64,000 bases of DNA from DATFQE01 sp963739085 (GCA_963739085.1 CAVTZA010000010.1:186001-250000); one strand, 5' to 3'. Shown: positions 33,052 through 42,541, counted from the first letter of the stretch. Numbers and translations: made by a program. Notes: generated from the sequence alone by a model not told the origin.

Positions 33052-34244
33052 TGGACGGCGAGCTCGGGCTCGAGCGCATCCGCCGGAGCTCGCTGGGCGA
33101 TCAGGTCGGTGACCAGTGCCTCGAACTCCTCGCTCTTGCCGACGGTGAGCGCGCCGACCAACCGACCCTCGCTCCCGTAGGCGGCGACGAAGCCGTCTGC
33201 GAACGATCCCTCCGCCGCCAGCTTGTCGAAGCTGCTGACGTCGCCGAAGACCCTGATCGTCGTGCCGAAGACCTCGCTGAAGAACGACGAGACGTGGCCG
33301 TAGCCGCCGTCCGCCCCCGCGAGGGCTTTGCCAACCTCGGTCCCCTGGTAGCTCGCATTCGACCAGTGCTCGATGCGTCGCCGGCGGGCGTACAGCGGGT
33401 CGAAGAAGTTGGCCACGTCGCCCGCCGCGAAGACTCCGGGAGCATTGGTCGCGAACCGGTGGTCGACCACGACGCCGTTGTCGACGGCGAGCCCGCTGCC
33501 CGCCAGGAAGTCGACGTTCGGTGCGACGCCGACGCCGACGACCGCGATGTCCGCGGCGATGCGTCGGCCGTTCGTCGTCTCGACGTACTCGAGGACGCGT
33601 TCGCCGCCGAACCCGGCGACCTGGTGCTCGAGCAGCAGCTCGACGCCCTGCTCGCGGTAGAGCGCGGCCAGCTGGTCGCTGAGCTCGGCCGACCGGAGCT
33701 GGTCGAAGAGCCCGGAGCCCAGGTGGACGAGGGTCACTTCCAGGCCGAGCTGACGCAGCGAGGCCGCGGCCTCCATCCCGATGAAGCCGCCGCCGACGAC
33801 GACCGCGCGCCGCGCCGCGCCCGCCGCCTCACGGATCGCCGCGGAGTCGCCGACCGTGCGCAGGGCGAAGACGCCCCCGAGATCGGCTCCGGGCACCGGG
33901 AGCCGGTGCGGCCGCGCGCCCGTTGCCAGCAGCAGCTTCCCGTAGCCGAGGCTGCGACCGTCGTCGAGCGTGACGGTGGCCGAGCCGGGCTCGACCGCGG
34001 CGACTCGGGCTCCGAGCTGCAGGTCGACGTCGTGGTCGCGGTAGAACGCCTCGTCCTCGACGTGCGGGACCTCGGTGGCCTCGCCGCGGAGGAACCGCTT
34101 GGAGAGCGGAGGGCGGTGGTAGGGCAGGGTCTGCTCCTGGCTCACCAGGCTGATCCGGCCGGGGCCGCCCGCCTCGCGATACGACCTGATTGCGCGTGCG
34201 GCCGTCAGCCCTCCGCCGACGATCACGAGCTCGCTTCGGTTCAT
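33048..34244 (-). CDS. FAD-dependent ferredoxin reductase-like oxidoreductase
   Basis: 398 residues of the NAD(P)H:ferredoxin/rubredoxin reductase type. The FAD site is VIVGGGLTAARAI, then PPLSKRFLRGE; the NADH site is AVVVGGGFIGMEAA; the second FAD motif is GVFAAGDVANFFDP; a C-terminal reductase domain follows (GTEVGKALAG; VFGTTIRVFGD). It probably passes electrons from NADH to a ferredoxin, perhaps for a monooxygenase; no ferredoxin or P450 gene is adjacent. The 3' end overlaps the TetR gene by 4 bp. Confidence 0.87.
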   Translation of the reverse strand: MNRSELVIVGGGLTAARAIRSYREAGGPGRISLVSQEQTLPYHRPPLSKRFLRGEATEVPHVEDEAFYRDHDVDLQLGARVAAVEPGSATVTLDDGRSLGYGKLLLATGARPHRLPVPGADLGGVFALRTVGDSAAIREAAGAARRAVVVGGGFIGMEAAASLRQLGLEVTLVHLGSGLFDQLRSAELSDQLAALYREQGVELLLEHQVAGFGGERVLEYVETTNGRRIAADIAVVGVGVAPNVDFLAGSGLAVDNGVVVDHRFATNAPGVFAAGDVANFFDPLYARRRRIEHWSNASYQGTEVGKALAGADGGYGHVSSFFSEVFGTTIRVFGDVSSFDKLAAEGSFADGFVAAYGSEGRLVGALTVGKSEEFEALVTDLIAQRAPADALEPELAVH

Positions 34245-34360
34245 CGGTCCCCCTTTGCGCCGTTCACGCTTGTCTAGGTGTCGGCGCGGAGGGGGTTCTT
34301 ACGTACGACCGGCCTCGCGCTCGGGCTCGGGCCCGAGCGCGAGGCCGTTGTAAGCCTTGG

Positions 34361-35077
34361 CTAGGGCGTCGTCACCTCGCAGTTGAAGATCGCGTCGAGG
34401 CCAGGCCCGCCCGTGCAGTCGTCGTCGTTCCCACCGGGTGGGAACGGCGGCCCGCCGGGAGGCGGCGGCGAGGGATTGTCGCCGTCGATGAAGTCGTCGC
34501 CGGGCCCACCCGAGATGACGTCGCTGCCGAAGTTGCCGAACAGCGTGTCGTTGCCGGGGTCGCCGCGCGATGGTGTCGTCACCCGGGCCGCCGAACGCCG
34601 TGTCCGCTCCGGGGCCGGCGGTGACGCTCGTCGTCTCCGCCCATGCCGATCAGCTGATCGTCATCCGGTCCGCCATCGAGCGTCGTCGTCACCGCCGAGG
34701 CCGGCGAGCGTGTCGTTGCCCGGCCCGCCGCTCAGGTGATCGTCATTGTTGCCGTTCGACGGCAGGAACGGCGGCAGAGTCGAGCTCGTCGCCGATCAGC
34801 TCGTCGTCGCCAGGCCCTCCGTTCGCGTCGTCGTTGCCGCCTTCGCCGCAGATGATGTCGTCGCCGATCGCCGCCGTTGATCTGGTCCACACCGGGGCTG
34901 CCGACGATCACGTCGTTCGCCGGGGGTGCCGTTGATGTTCCCGGCGCCGACGATCGTCGCGGGTACCTCTTCGCCCGGGGGCCCGCACACCGGGGTCTCC
35001 TGTGCCGATGCGCTCGTCAGGAGCGCGACGGTGAACAGCAGCGCGAACGCGCTGAGCACGAATAGCGATCGTTTCAT
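34361..35077 (-). CDS. Secreted RTX-type calcium-binding repeat protein, several frameshifts
   Basis: Starts at ATG 35077 with signal peptide MKRSLFVLSAFALLFTVALLTSASA, then APATIVGAGNINGTPG-like sequence. The rest is nonapeptide repeats of GGxGxDxxx type spread over all three frames: VIVGSPGVDQINGG, ICGEGGNDDANGGPGDDELIG, LSGGPGNDTLAGLGGDD, TAFGGPGDDTI and DTLFGNFGSDVISGGPGDDFIDGD. At least five single-base frame changes are needed to join them. The C-terminal end TGGPGLDAIFNCEVTTP is the common tail of this family in actinobacteria. An exported calcium-binding surface or matrix protein. Confidence 0.75.
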
Positions 35078-35171
35078 TGAGCTCTTCCTCTCCATAGGCC
35101 CGGCGCCGCTCGCCGGGCGGACGCTTGATCCTTAGCAACGTCGAGAACGGCATTCAAGGGTCGGGCCGAAG

Positions 35172-35200
35172 GCGAAAGGCGACTGAAACCGTGTTGTAAC
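35172..35200 (+). promoter_or_regulatory. Putative SARP operator upstream of the kinase-WD40 gene
   Basis: CTGAAAC (35183-35189), 4-bp spacer CGTG, then TTGTAAC (35194-35200), with a weaker GCGAAAG one 11-bp period earlier (35172-35178). A TACAAC -10-like hexamer starts 10 bp after the last heptamer, at 35211. It has the same heptamer, period and -10 distance as the boxes near 39800 and 42610. The site lies 67 bp upstream of the kinase start. Confidence 0.55.
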
Positions 35201-35266
35201 GCCCATTTCGTACAACGGCTCCCGAGTCGTATCGTTGCTCCGAGCGGCGAAAGTGAGGATGCGCAC

Positions 35267-38200
35267 GTGCAAGTGAGCGACGACCCCAGGGTCGGCACCG
35301 AGCTCGCCGGCTACCGGATCGAGTCCCTGCTGGGCTGGGGCGGCATGAGCGTCGTCTACCTGGCTGAGGACCTACGTCTCAAGCGGAAGGTTGCGCTCAA
35401 GCTGCTCGCCGCCGCGCTAGCCGAGGACGAGTCGTTCCGAGACCGCTTCCTGCGCGAGTCGGAGCTGGCCGCGGCGATCGACCATCCGAACATCGTCCCG
35501 ATCTACGAGGCTGGGACGTCCGAGGACATCCTCTTCATCGCCATGCGCTACGTCGAGGGGCGTGATCTGAAGGAGCGCCTCCAGCACGGCCGTCTGGACC
35601 CGGCGGACGCGGTCGGCATCCTCGCGCAGGTCGCGAGCGCCCTGGACACGGCTCACGCGCGCGGCCTCGTGCATCGTGACGTCAAGCCGTCCAACGTGCT
35701 GCTCGACACGGGCGCCCGTCCCGACGGCTCCGACCACGCCTACCTCGCGGACTTCGGCCTCACGAAGCGGGTCTCCGAGGAGACCGGAGTGGCCGAGGAC
35801 GGCCAGCTGCTGGGAACCATCGACTACGTCGCCCCCGAGCAGATCGCCGGCGAGGAGGTCGACGGGCGGGCGGACGTCTACTCGCTCGGCTGCGTCCTCT
35901 ACGAGTGCCTCGTCGGGCAGCCGCCGTTTCGGGGCGACTCGGACCTCGCGGTCGTGTTCGCGCACCTCGAAGCAGAGGCGCCCGCGCCGAGCGCACACCG
36001 GCCCGAGCTGCCCACGGCGCTCGACGCCGTCATCGCCCGGGCGCTGGCGAAGGACCCGGAGCAGCGCTATCCGAGCTGCCGCGAGCTCACGCGGGCGGCG
36101 CTCGCGGTAGCCGTCGACGAGGCGAGCCGCCGGCTCGTCGACGTCGCCTCCCGTGCCGCCGCCGGCCGGAGCGATCTGAGCGAGGTCGAGGCCGAGCTGG
36201 CCGGCAAGGTGACCGACCTCCAGCTCGCTCGCGAGCAGGCGCGAGCCCTCGCGGACCCGGACACCCCCGCCCGCGTGGCTGCTGAGGGGATCTGCCCGTT
36301 CAAGGGTCTCGCGAGCTTCGAGCCGGTCGATTCCGACTACTTCTTCGGCCGCGAGCGACTCGTGGCCGAGCTCGTCGCCCGACTCGTCGGCGCCGGCTTC
36401 CTCGGCATAGTCGGCCCGTCGGGCAGCGGCAAGTCGTCCGTCCTGCGCGCCGGTCTCCTTCCCGCCCTCGCCGGAGGCGTGCTGCCGGGCAGCGGCGGCT
36501 GGCGGCGTCTGCTCCTGCGTCCCGGCGAGCGGCCGCTGGAAGAGCTTCGCCGCGTGCTCGTCTCAGGAGCGAAGGACCCTCTAGCCGAGGCCCTCAACGC
36601 GCTGCCCGCCGACGGACGTCTCCTCCTGGCCGTTGACCAGTTCGAGGAGCTCTTCACCGCTTGCCGCTCCGACGCCGAACGCGCTGCTTTCGCAGACACC
36701 CTTGCCCGCGCGGCTGCCGATCCGGAGGGTCGAGCGCTCGTGGTGGTCGCGCTGCGGGCCGACTTTTACGGGCGCTTCGCTGCCTTTCCGGCGCTGGCCG
36801 AGCTACTGGGCGCCAACCAGGTGCTGGTCGGGCCCATGCAGGGCTCGGAGTTGCGGCGCGCCGTGGAGCTGCCCGCCGACCGGGCGGGCTTGCGCGTGGA
36901 GCCGGAGCTGTCCGACGTGCTCGTCGACGAAGTGAAAGGCGAACCGGGCGCGCTGCCGCTCTTGTCCACCGCGCTGCTCGAGCTCTGGCAGAAGCGGCAA
37001 GGCAACACCCTCACCTTGGCCGCCTACCGCGAGTCTGGCGGCGTTCACGGCGCCGTCGCGCGGCTGGCCGAGGGCACCTACGCCCGGATCCCGGATGAGC
37101 GCAAGCCGATGGTGCGCGCCCTCATGCTGCGCCTCGTCGGCCAGGGCGAGGGAGACGCGCCGGTGCGCCGCCGCGCTCCGCTCGCGGAGCTCGACCTAGA
37201 GCGCGACAGATGGGTCGCCGACGTGCTCGCGACGCTCGCCGACAGCCGCCTCGTCACCGTCGACGAGGGCTCGGTCGAGGTCGCCCACGAGGCGCTGCTG
37301 CGCGAGTGGCCGCGCCTGCGCGAGTGGATCGAAGAGGACGCGGAAGGCCGCAGGCTTCGCCGCCACATCACGCAGGCGGCGAGCGAATGGGATGCGGCAA
37401 GGCGCGACCGGAGCGAGCTCTACCGTGGCGCCCGCCTCGCCTCCGCACTCGACTGGAGCGCGGAGCACGCCTTCGAGCTCAACGAGCTCGAGCGTGAGTT
37501 CGTCACCAAGAGTCGCGATGCGTCCGAGCAGGAGGTCAAGAGGGCCCGGCGCACGAACCGGCGTCTGCGCGCGCTGCTGGCAGGTGTGGCGGTCCTGCTG
37601 GGGGCGGCCGTCGCCGGCGGCATCTTCGCCGTCGTCCAGCGCGGCGAGGCGCGCGACGCGGAGACGGCCCAGCTCGCCCAACGCCTCGGCGCGCAGGCGC
37701 TCGTCGAGGAGGACCTCGACCTCTCCCTGCTGCTCGCTCGCCAGGCCGTCGCGATCGACGACTCGCCCCAGACTCGCGGCTATGTGCTTGCGGATCTCCT
37801 GCGCGCGCCGGCGGCCGTCGGGATCATGCATGGCCGCAGCGGCACCAGCGTCCTCAGGGGGATCGCCGTGAGTCCCGACGGGAAGACGCTCGCAGTCGCC
37901 GCCCCCGAAAGCGGGATGCTTCTCTTCGACACTCGGACGTTCGAGCAGATCGGCCGGCCGGTCGCGGAGCAGGCCGGCGTCTGGGCAGTCGCGTACAGCC
38001 CGGACGGCAAGGCACTCGTGCTCGGCGGAGACGGTTACATCCGCTCGATCGACGCGCGCACGCGGAAGCAGCTCACAGAAAGGCGTATCGCCTCAGGGGC
38101 CGCCGCGCGCAGTGTGACGTTCACCAGCGACGGCTCGCGGGTCGCCGTGGTGGAGTCTGCGCCAGAAGGCCCCCCGGCTCGGATCACGATCCGCGACGCC

Positions 38201-39772
38201 GCCACCCTCCAGCCGACCGGCTCCCCCATCCAACCGGAAGGCTTCGCCGGCTCGTTCATCTCCCAGTACTGGACTGACCCCAATGTCGTGCTGACGCCCG
38301 ATGGCCGCTCGCTCGTCACCGCATCGGCCGAAGGCGAGCTCGCCTGGTGGGATCTCGACAACGGTGAGAAGACGAGGACGATCCGGATCGAGCACGGGTA
38401 TCGCGCGCTCGCCCTCAGCCCTGATGGTCTCACGGCGGCGATCGGCCTCGACCGCGGCATCCGGCTGATCGACGTACGCACGGGGGCCGCGAGAGAGGCT
38501 AAGGGCGCCCTCGCATCGCGCCCGATCAGCCTGTTGTTCAGCCCTGACGGCAGGACGGTCGTGTCCACGAACGTCGACGGAACGGTGACCCTCTGGAATG
38601 CCGGCGCGGCGACGCCCAGCGAGACGCTCCACGGCCACTTGCGCTCCGTCTGGCAGCCGGCCTTCAGCCCCGACGGGGACACGCTCTACACGGCGAGTAG
38701 CGACGGGACCGCGATCGCCTGGGACTTGAGCGGGGACCGGAGGCTCGGGAGACGGTTCAGGTTCACGCACGACAGGGGGCTCGGCGATTGGCCGGACCGG
38801 CACCCGGGGAAGTTCAGCCCGGACGGCCGGCTGATCGCCGTCGGCCTCAACGAGGGAGGGATCAGGCTCTGGGATGCGAGAAAGCTCATCCCAGCCGGTG
38901 CGCCCCTGCTGTCGACCGGCGGCGAGGTTACGGCGCTCGCGTTCAGTCCGGACGGGCGGACGCTTGCGGCCGTCACCCACCTCGGCCAGGCGACGATCTG
39001 GGATCTGGAATCACGATCGCTCCGCCAGGGACCGTTTCAGGTCGCCTCGTTTGCCGTCGGCGTGAGCATCAACGCAGACGGGACGATGCTCGCCACGGCC
39101 GGCGGGGCGGGCGTGCAGCTCTGGGACGTTGAGACCGGCACCGCGCTCGGCCGCATCGGAGACGGCCGCAACGCCGGCGATGTCGCCTTCAGCCCGACCG
39201 AGCCCCTCGTCGCGTTCATCGTGGATGGGTACCTCCAATCGGGGGGAGGAGACGCAGAGATCTGGGATGTAGCCCGCCGGTCGCTCGTCACGACGCTGCA
39301 CAGGGACGACAACGCCGATTTCCTCGGATGGGCCGTCGCCTTCAGCCCCGACGGCAGCATGCTTGCGACCGGCGGCGACGACCCGCTCGTGCACCTCTGG
39401 GACGTCCGCACCGGCAAGCTCGTTCGAGAGCTCGAACAGAACGTGGGCAACGCTGTGTGGGCGATCGAGTTCAGCCGCGACGGCAGGATCCTCGCCATCT
39501 CCGGAGGAGACTCCTTCGCGTCCCTCTGGGACGTCGTCACGGGAGCGCAGATCGGCCCGAGGCTCGGGGCCGGCAGCCGCGAGTCGATGCATAGCCTGTC
39601 CCCCGACGGGCGCCGACTACTGATAACGAGCGGCAACGGCCAAGGGGCTATCTGGAACATCGACCCGGAGTGGTGGCCGCAGCGCGCCTGCGCCCTCGCC
39701 AACCGCACGCTGACGCGCAAGGAGTGGGAGGAGTTCCTCCCCGGGCGGCCGTACGAGCCGGCTTGCCGGTAG
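35267..39772 (+). CDS. Ser/Thr kinase - nSTAND ATPase - WD40 repeat protein
   Basis: A single 1501-residue polypeptide. Residues 16-280 form an active-looking Hanks-type kinase: glycine loop GWGGMSVV at 23-30, Lys45, HRDVKPSN with catalytic Asp138, DFG at 162-164, APEQ and a DVYSLG motif. After a helical linker, residues 345-740 are a novel STAND NTPase (FKGLASFEPVDSDYFFGRE; Walker A GPSGSGKSS at 383; Walker B LLLAVDQFEELF). A membrane helix follows at about 770-790 (ALLAGVAVLLGAAVAGGIFAVV). From about 850 to 1480 many WD40-like blades repeat FSPDGRxLA...LWD. The beta-propeller would lie outside the membrane and the kinase and ATPase inside, which suggests a surface sensor. A SARP-type box lies upstream. 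Confidence 0.9.
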   Translation: MQVSDDPRVGTELAGYRIESLLGWGGMSVVYLAEDLRLKRKVALKLLAAALAEDESFRDRFLRESELAAAIDHPNIVPIYEAGTSEDILFIAMRYVEGRDLKERLQHGRLDPADAVGILAQVASALDTAHARGLVHRDVKPSNVLLDTGARPDGSDHAYLADFGLTKRVSEETGVAEDGQLLGTIDYVAPEQIAGEEVDGRADVYSLGCVLYECLVGQPPFRGDSDLAVVFAHLEAEAPAPSAHRPELPTALDAVIARALAKDPEQRYPSCRELTRAALAVAVDEASRRLVDVASRAAAGRSDLSEVEAELAGKVTDLQLAREQARALADPDTPARVAAEGICPFKGLASFEPVDSDYFFGRERLVAELVARLVGAGFLGIVGPSGSGKSSVLRAGLLPALAGGVLPGSGGWRRLLLRPGERPLEELRRVLVSGAKDPLAEALNALPADGRLLLAVDQFEELFTACRSDAERAAFADTLARAAADPEGRALVVVALRADFYGRFAAFPALAELLGANQVLVGPMQGSELRRAVELPADRAGLRVEPELSDVLVDEVKGEPGALPLLSTALLELWQKRQGNTLTLAAYRESGGVHGAVARLAEGTYARIPDERKPMVRALMLRLVGQGEGDAPVRRRAPLAELDLERDRWVADVLATLADSRLVTVDEGSVEVAHEALLREWPRLREWIEEDAEGRRLRRHITQAASEWDAARRDRSELYRGARLASALDWSAEHAFELNELEREFVTKSRDASEQEVKRARRTNRRLRALLAGVAVLLGAAVAGGIFAVVQRGEARDAETAQLAQRLGAQALVEEDLDLSLLLARQAVAIDDSPQTRGYVLADLLRAPAAVGIMHGRSGTSVLRGIAVSPDGKTLAVAAPESGMLLFDTRTFEQIGRPVAEQAGVWAVAYSPDGKALVLGGDGYIRSIDARTRKQLTERRIASGAAARSVTFTSDGSRVAVVESAPEGPPARITIRDAATLQPTGSPIQPEGFAGSFISQYWTDPNVVLTPDGRSLVTASAEGELAWWDLDNGEKTRTIRIEHGYRALALSPDGLTAAIGLDRGIRLIDVRTGAAREAKGALASRPISLLFSPDGRTVVSTNVDGTVTLWNAGAATPSETLHGHLRSVWQPAFSPDGDTLYTASSDGTAIAWDLSGDRRLGRRFRFTHDRGLGDWPDRHPGKFSPDGRLIAVGLNEGGIRLWDARKLIPAGAPLLSTGGEVTALAFSPDGRTLAAVTHLGQATIWDLESRSLRQGPFQVASFAVGVSINADGTMLATAGGAGVQLWDVETGTALGRIGDGRNAGDVAFSPTEPLVAFIVDGYLQSGGGDAEIWDVARRSLVTTLHRDDNADFLGWAVAFSPDGSMLATGGDDPLVHLWDVRTGKLVRELEQNVGNAVWAIEFSRDGRILAISGGDSFASLWDVVTGAQIGPRLGAGSRESMHSLSPDGRRLLITSGNGQGAIWNIDPEWWPQRACALANRTLTRKEWEEFLPGRPYEPACR

Positions 39773-39798
39773 CCCGTCAGCCGACATCCGACGCCCAG

Positions 39799-39827
39799 CT
39801 GTTGCTCGCCTGAAACGGATGTGAAAT
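39799..39827 (+). promoter_or_regulatory. Putative SARP operator upstream of the 39882 gene
   Basis: Three heptamers in 11-bp phase: CTGTTGC (39799-39805), CTGAAAC (39810-39816) and GTGAAAT (39821-39827). GATCAT follows 10 bp later (39838) as a possible -10. The 49-bp block 39798-39846 matches 42606-42654 at 39 positions. It lies 55 bp upstream of the start. Confidence 0.65.
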
Positions 39828-39881
39828 GGAGCGGGCCGATCATCGGTGGGCTATGGCACGCGGATGAAAAGGAGCGAGGAC

Positions 39882-40592
39882 ATGCACACAACAGAAGTGC
39901 GTCGGGCGCCGTACCGCCCCAGTCGGACGCTTCTGATCGGAGTGGCGGCTGTTGCCGTGCTCTTGATCGGGGCCTTGGCGGTCGTTCTCAGCCACGACGA
40001 TTCGCCCACGACCGCAGGCACTCCGGCCGGGGTGAATGCGTCGGCGGAGGAAGTGGCCACGAGCTTCCTCCAGGCTTACGGCTCGTTCGACGCCGACCAG
40101 GCGGTGGCGTATCTGTCGGACTACGCCGACATCACGGGGCTGATGACGTCGGTGGGAGCCCAAGGGATCCAGGGGACCCGGGCCGAATTTCGACTGCTCA
40201 TCGCCTTGGCCGAAGCCACGGGCTACAAGCAGATGCACATCTCCTGTGACGAACTGGGCGGCTCGACCTCTAGCACCAGAGTTAGTTGCACGTCCGACTA
40301 CCACAACTTCAGGTCCGACGAGCTTGGACGGGGTCCTTTCAGCGCCGTCTCCTTCGATCTCACCGTTCGTGATGGTGAGATCGTTCAAGCTCGACAGGAC
40401 TTTGGAATCGAGGAGTTCTCGACTCAGATGTGGGAGCCCTTCGCCCGTTGGGTGTCCAAGGCGTACCCGAAGGACGCCGCGGTGATGTACGAAGGCGACA
40501 GCGGCGTGCGGCTCACCGAGGAGTCGATCCGGCTCTGGGACCGGCACACGCGGGACTACGTGGCGGAGGTCGGGCGGAGAGCCCACTCGTAG
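39882..40592 (+). CDS. Membrane-anchored extracytoplasmic protein, unknown function
   Basis: 236 residues from ATG 39882, chosen for AAAGGAG 7 bp upstream. A basic N-terminus is followed by one membrane helix (TLLIGVAAVAVLLIGALAVVL) and an external domain of about 190 residues that begins ASAEEVATSFLQAYGSFDADQAVAYLSDYADI, resembling NTF2/SnoaL-like folds. It contains two Cys (HISCDELGG and RVSCTSDYH), perhaps disulfide-bonded. It lies directly after the kinase-WD40 gene and has its own SARP-type box. I do not recognise a named family. Confidence 0.75.
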   Translation: MHTTEVRRAPYRPSRTLLIGVAAVAVLLIGALAVVLSHDDSPTTAGTPAGVNASAEEVATSFLQAYGSFDADQAVAYLSDYADITGLMTSVGAQGIQGTRAEFRLLIALAEATGYKQMHISCDELGGSTSSTRVSCTSDYHNFRSDELGRGPFSAVSFDLTVRDGEIVQARQDFGIEEFSTQMWEPFARWVSKAYPKDAAVMYEGDSGVRLTEESIRLWDRHTRDYVAEVGRRAHS

Positions 40593-40598
40593 GTCAGC

Positions 40599-42265
40599 TC
40601 AAGGACGAATCGACCAGGTGAAGCGCGTGAGCGCTGCCGGAGGAGCGAGCCCGCCGGGCCGGAGCCCCCGCCGAACCAGCAGTGTCGGCGGGAGGCGCCT
40701 CCCTCGCGAGCCTGAGGCGGGCCGGGCCGAGACCTTCGCGGTGCCACCTCGTTGACAGCCCGACGACGAGTAGACCGGCGTCTCGGCTCGCCTCCAGCAT
40801 GCCCTCCTCACCCGGCTCGAGTCAGCAACGGCTCGGGCGAGATGCCCAGAACGCGTTGGACGGCGAGCGCGCCGTGCGAAAGCAGGCGGCTCGCGTCACG
40901 CTTGCCGTGCTCCGGCACCGCGTCGGCACCTGCGAGTCGGAGCGGCGCATCGGAGGCGCGCGCCAGCCACGCGCCCAGCTCGACCGCCGCCCAGTCGTGC
41001 TCGGCGCCTCCGAACGGGACGAAGATGGGGCCCTCGGGCGTCGCGTCCCGGGGAACGAGCAGCGCCACGTCGCAGGGGGTCTCCGCGAGGACGGCGGTGA
41101 GCTGCTCGTCCGGAACTCCCTCGGCGAGGAGCCCGTCGGGGGTGCCGGCGAGCAGCAACTCGACGTCGAGGTCGGTCGCGAGCCGGGCCAGCTCCTTGCC
41201 CGGCGCCGTCGACGTGAACGAGACCGCACGGGCTACGACACCCCGCGTTTCGAGCGCAGACCGGCGCTCCTCGAGCCAGGCCGACGTGGACCGCAGCTCG
41301 GCTGCGTCCGACACGAGCCTGGCGAGGATCATGACGCGTCGCGGATGACGCACGAGCGGCTCGGCCACCGCGATCAGGGCGTCGTCGCACGTATCCGCTG
41401 AGATCGCGACGAGAATCGACCGCTCCGCGACCTCCCGGACACCGGCGGGTGCCGTCGCTTCGACATCCAGCGAGGGGTCCTGCCGAAGGATCGCCCCCTC
41501 CAGCTCCTGGAGCGCCGGGCTCGGTTCGATCCCAAGCTCGTCGACGAGGGCGCGGCGCGCGTCCTGGTAGGCGTCGAGCGCCTCCGCCTGCCGGCCCGAC
41601 CGGTACAGGGCCGTCATCAAACTCTTCCGCAGACGTTCCCGGAGCGGGTGCTCGGCGACGAGTGCCTCGAGTTCCCCGACCAGCTCGTCCTGGCGCCCTA
41701 GGGCGAGGTCGGCGTCGATCCGCAGCTCGACCGCTGCCAGCCTGATCTCCTCGAGCCGGGCGATGGCCGTCTGGGCGAAGCTCTCGTAGGCGAAGTCCGC
41801 GATCGCCGGGCCTCTCCAGAGCGCCAGCGCGTCGCGTAGCCGCTCCGCCGCGTCGGCCGCCAGGCCGCGGGCGAGCAGGCTCCTCCCTTCGTCCACCAGG
41901 CGCTCGAATCGGTGGAGGTCGAGCTCGTCCGGCTCGACCCGGATCAGGTAGCCGGGCGATCTGGTTGTCAGCACGTCCTGCGGAAGTGCCGCGCGAAGTC
42001 GCGAGACGTTGACGCGCAGCCCGGCGGCGGCCCGCTCGGACGAGTCTTCACCCCAGAGGTCGTCGATCAGCCGGTCAGCGGGAACGACCTCGTTGGGGTG
42101 GAGGAGCAGCACGGCGAGAAGCGCACGCGGCTTCGGCCCACCCAGGGAAACCTCGCGACCCCCGTCCCACACCTCCAGCGGTCCCAGGATCCGGAACTCG
42201 ATCGGCCTCGCCTCCTGCCCGGCGACGCTAACAGCTGCAACAAGCCTGTAGTGGGCCTGAAACAC
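40599..42265 (-). CDS. SARP/BTAD transcriptional activator with universal-stress-like C-terminus, frameshifted
   Basis: An N-terminal OmpR-like winged helix (FRILGPLEVWDGGREVSLGGPKPRALLAVLLLHPNEVV...) and BTAD domain (LRDALALWRGP ... YRSGRQAEALDAYQDARRALVDELGIEPSPALQELE) define a SARP. From about residue 290 two USP-like segments follow (SILVAISADTCDDALIAVAEPL; VDVELLLAGTPDGL). The frame stops at 40808 after LLTRAG, but +1 frames continue GEEGMLEASRDAGLLVVGLS and then LLVRRGLRPGGLAPP to TGA 40599; dropping one C at each point repairs it. The start is unclear. The domain begins at ATC 42202, which is preceded by AGGAGG, while the first canonical codon is GTG 42265, which would overlap the operator. 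Confidence 0.85.
42235..42263 (+). promoter_or_regulatory. Putative SARP operator between the SARP gene and the small exported protein
   Basis: Three heptamers in 11-bp phase: CTGCAAC (42235-42241), CTGTAGT (42246-42252) and CTGAAAC (42257-42263), spacers AAGC and GGGC. The site lies in the divergent region, 63 bp upstream of the small gene. If the SARP starts at 42202 it could serve autoregulation as well. Confidence 0.6.
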
Positions 42266-42325
42266 GCGGAGCGCAGCCTTCGTCAACGAGAAGCCGCGAT
42301 GGGCGGCTCCAGAGAAGGAGGCACC

Positions 42326-42541
42326 ATGCCGACCACCAAGATCGCGATCCGCCGGCTCGCCTGCACGGCCGGTCTAGCGCTCACCGCACTCGCCGCGTTC
42401 TCCACCGGGGCGGCCGGAGGCTCGGCCGCGAAGGTCTGCAACGGGCCCGCTCAGGCGTGCATGACGGACGCCGAGTTCCGCGCCCTGATGATCCGCAGCG
42501 AGGCGCTCAACCGCAAGTACGGCCTGGGCGAGGCGAGGTAG
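42326..42541 (+). CDS. Small exported protein, unknown function
   Basis: 71 residues from ATG 42326, with AGAAGGAGG 6 bp upstream. A signal peptide (KIAIRRLACTAGLALTALAAFSTGAAG) precedes a mature part of about 45 residues with two Cys (KVCNGPAQACMTDAEFRAL) and a basic helix LMIRSEALNRKYGLGEAR. It is divergent from the SARP gene, with a heptamer box between them. The paired cysteines suggest a disulfide. It may be a small signal or structural peptide; the function is unknown. Confidence 0.7.
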   Translation: MPTTKIAIRRLACTAGLALTALAAFSTGAAGGSAAKVCNGPAQACMTDAEFRALMIRSEALNRKYGLGEAR

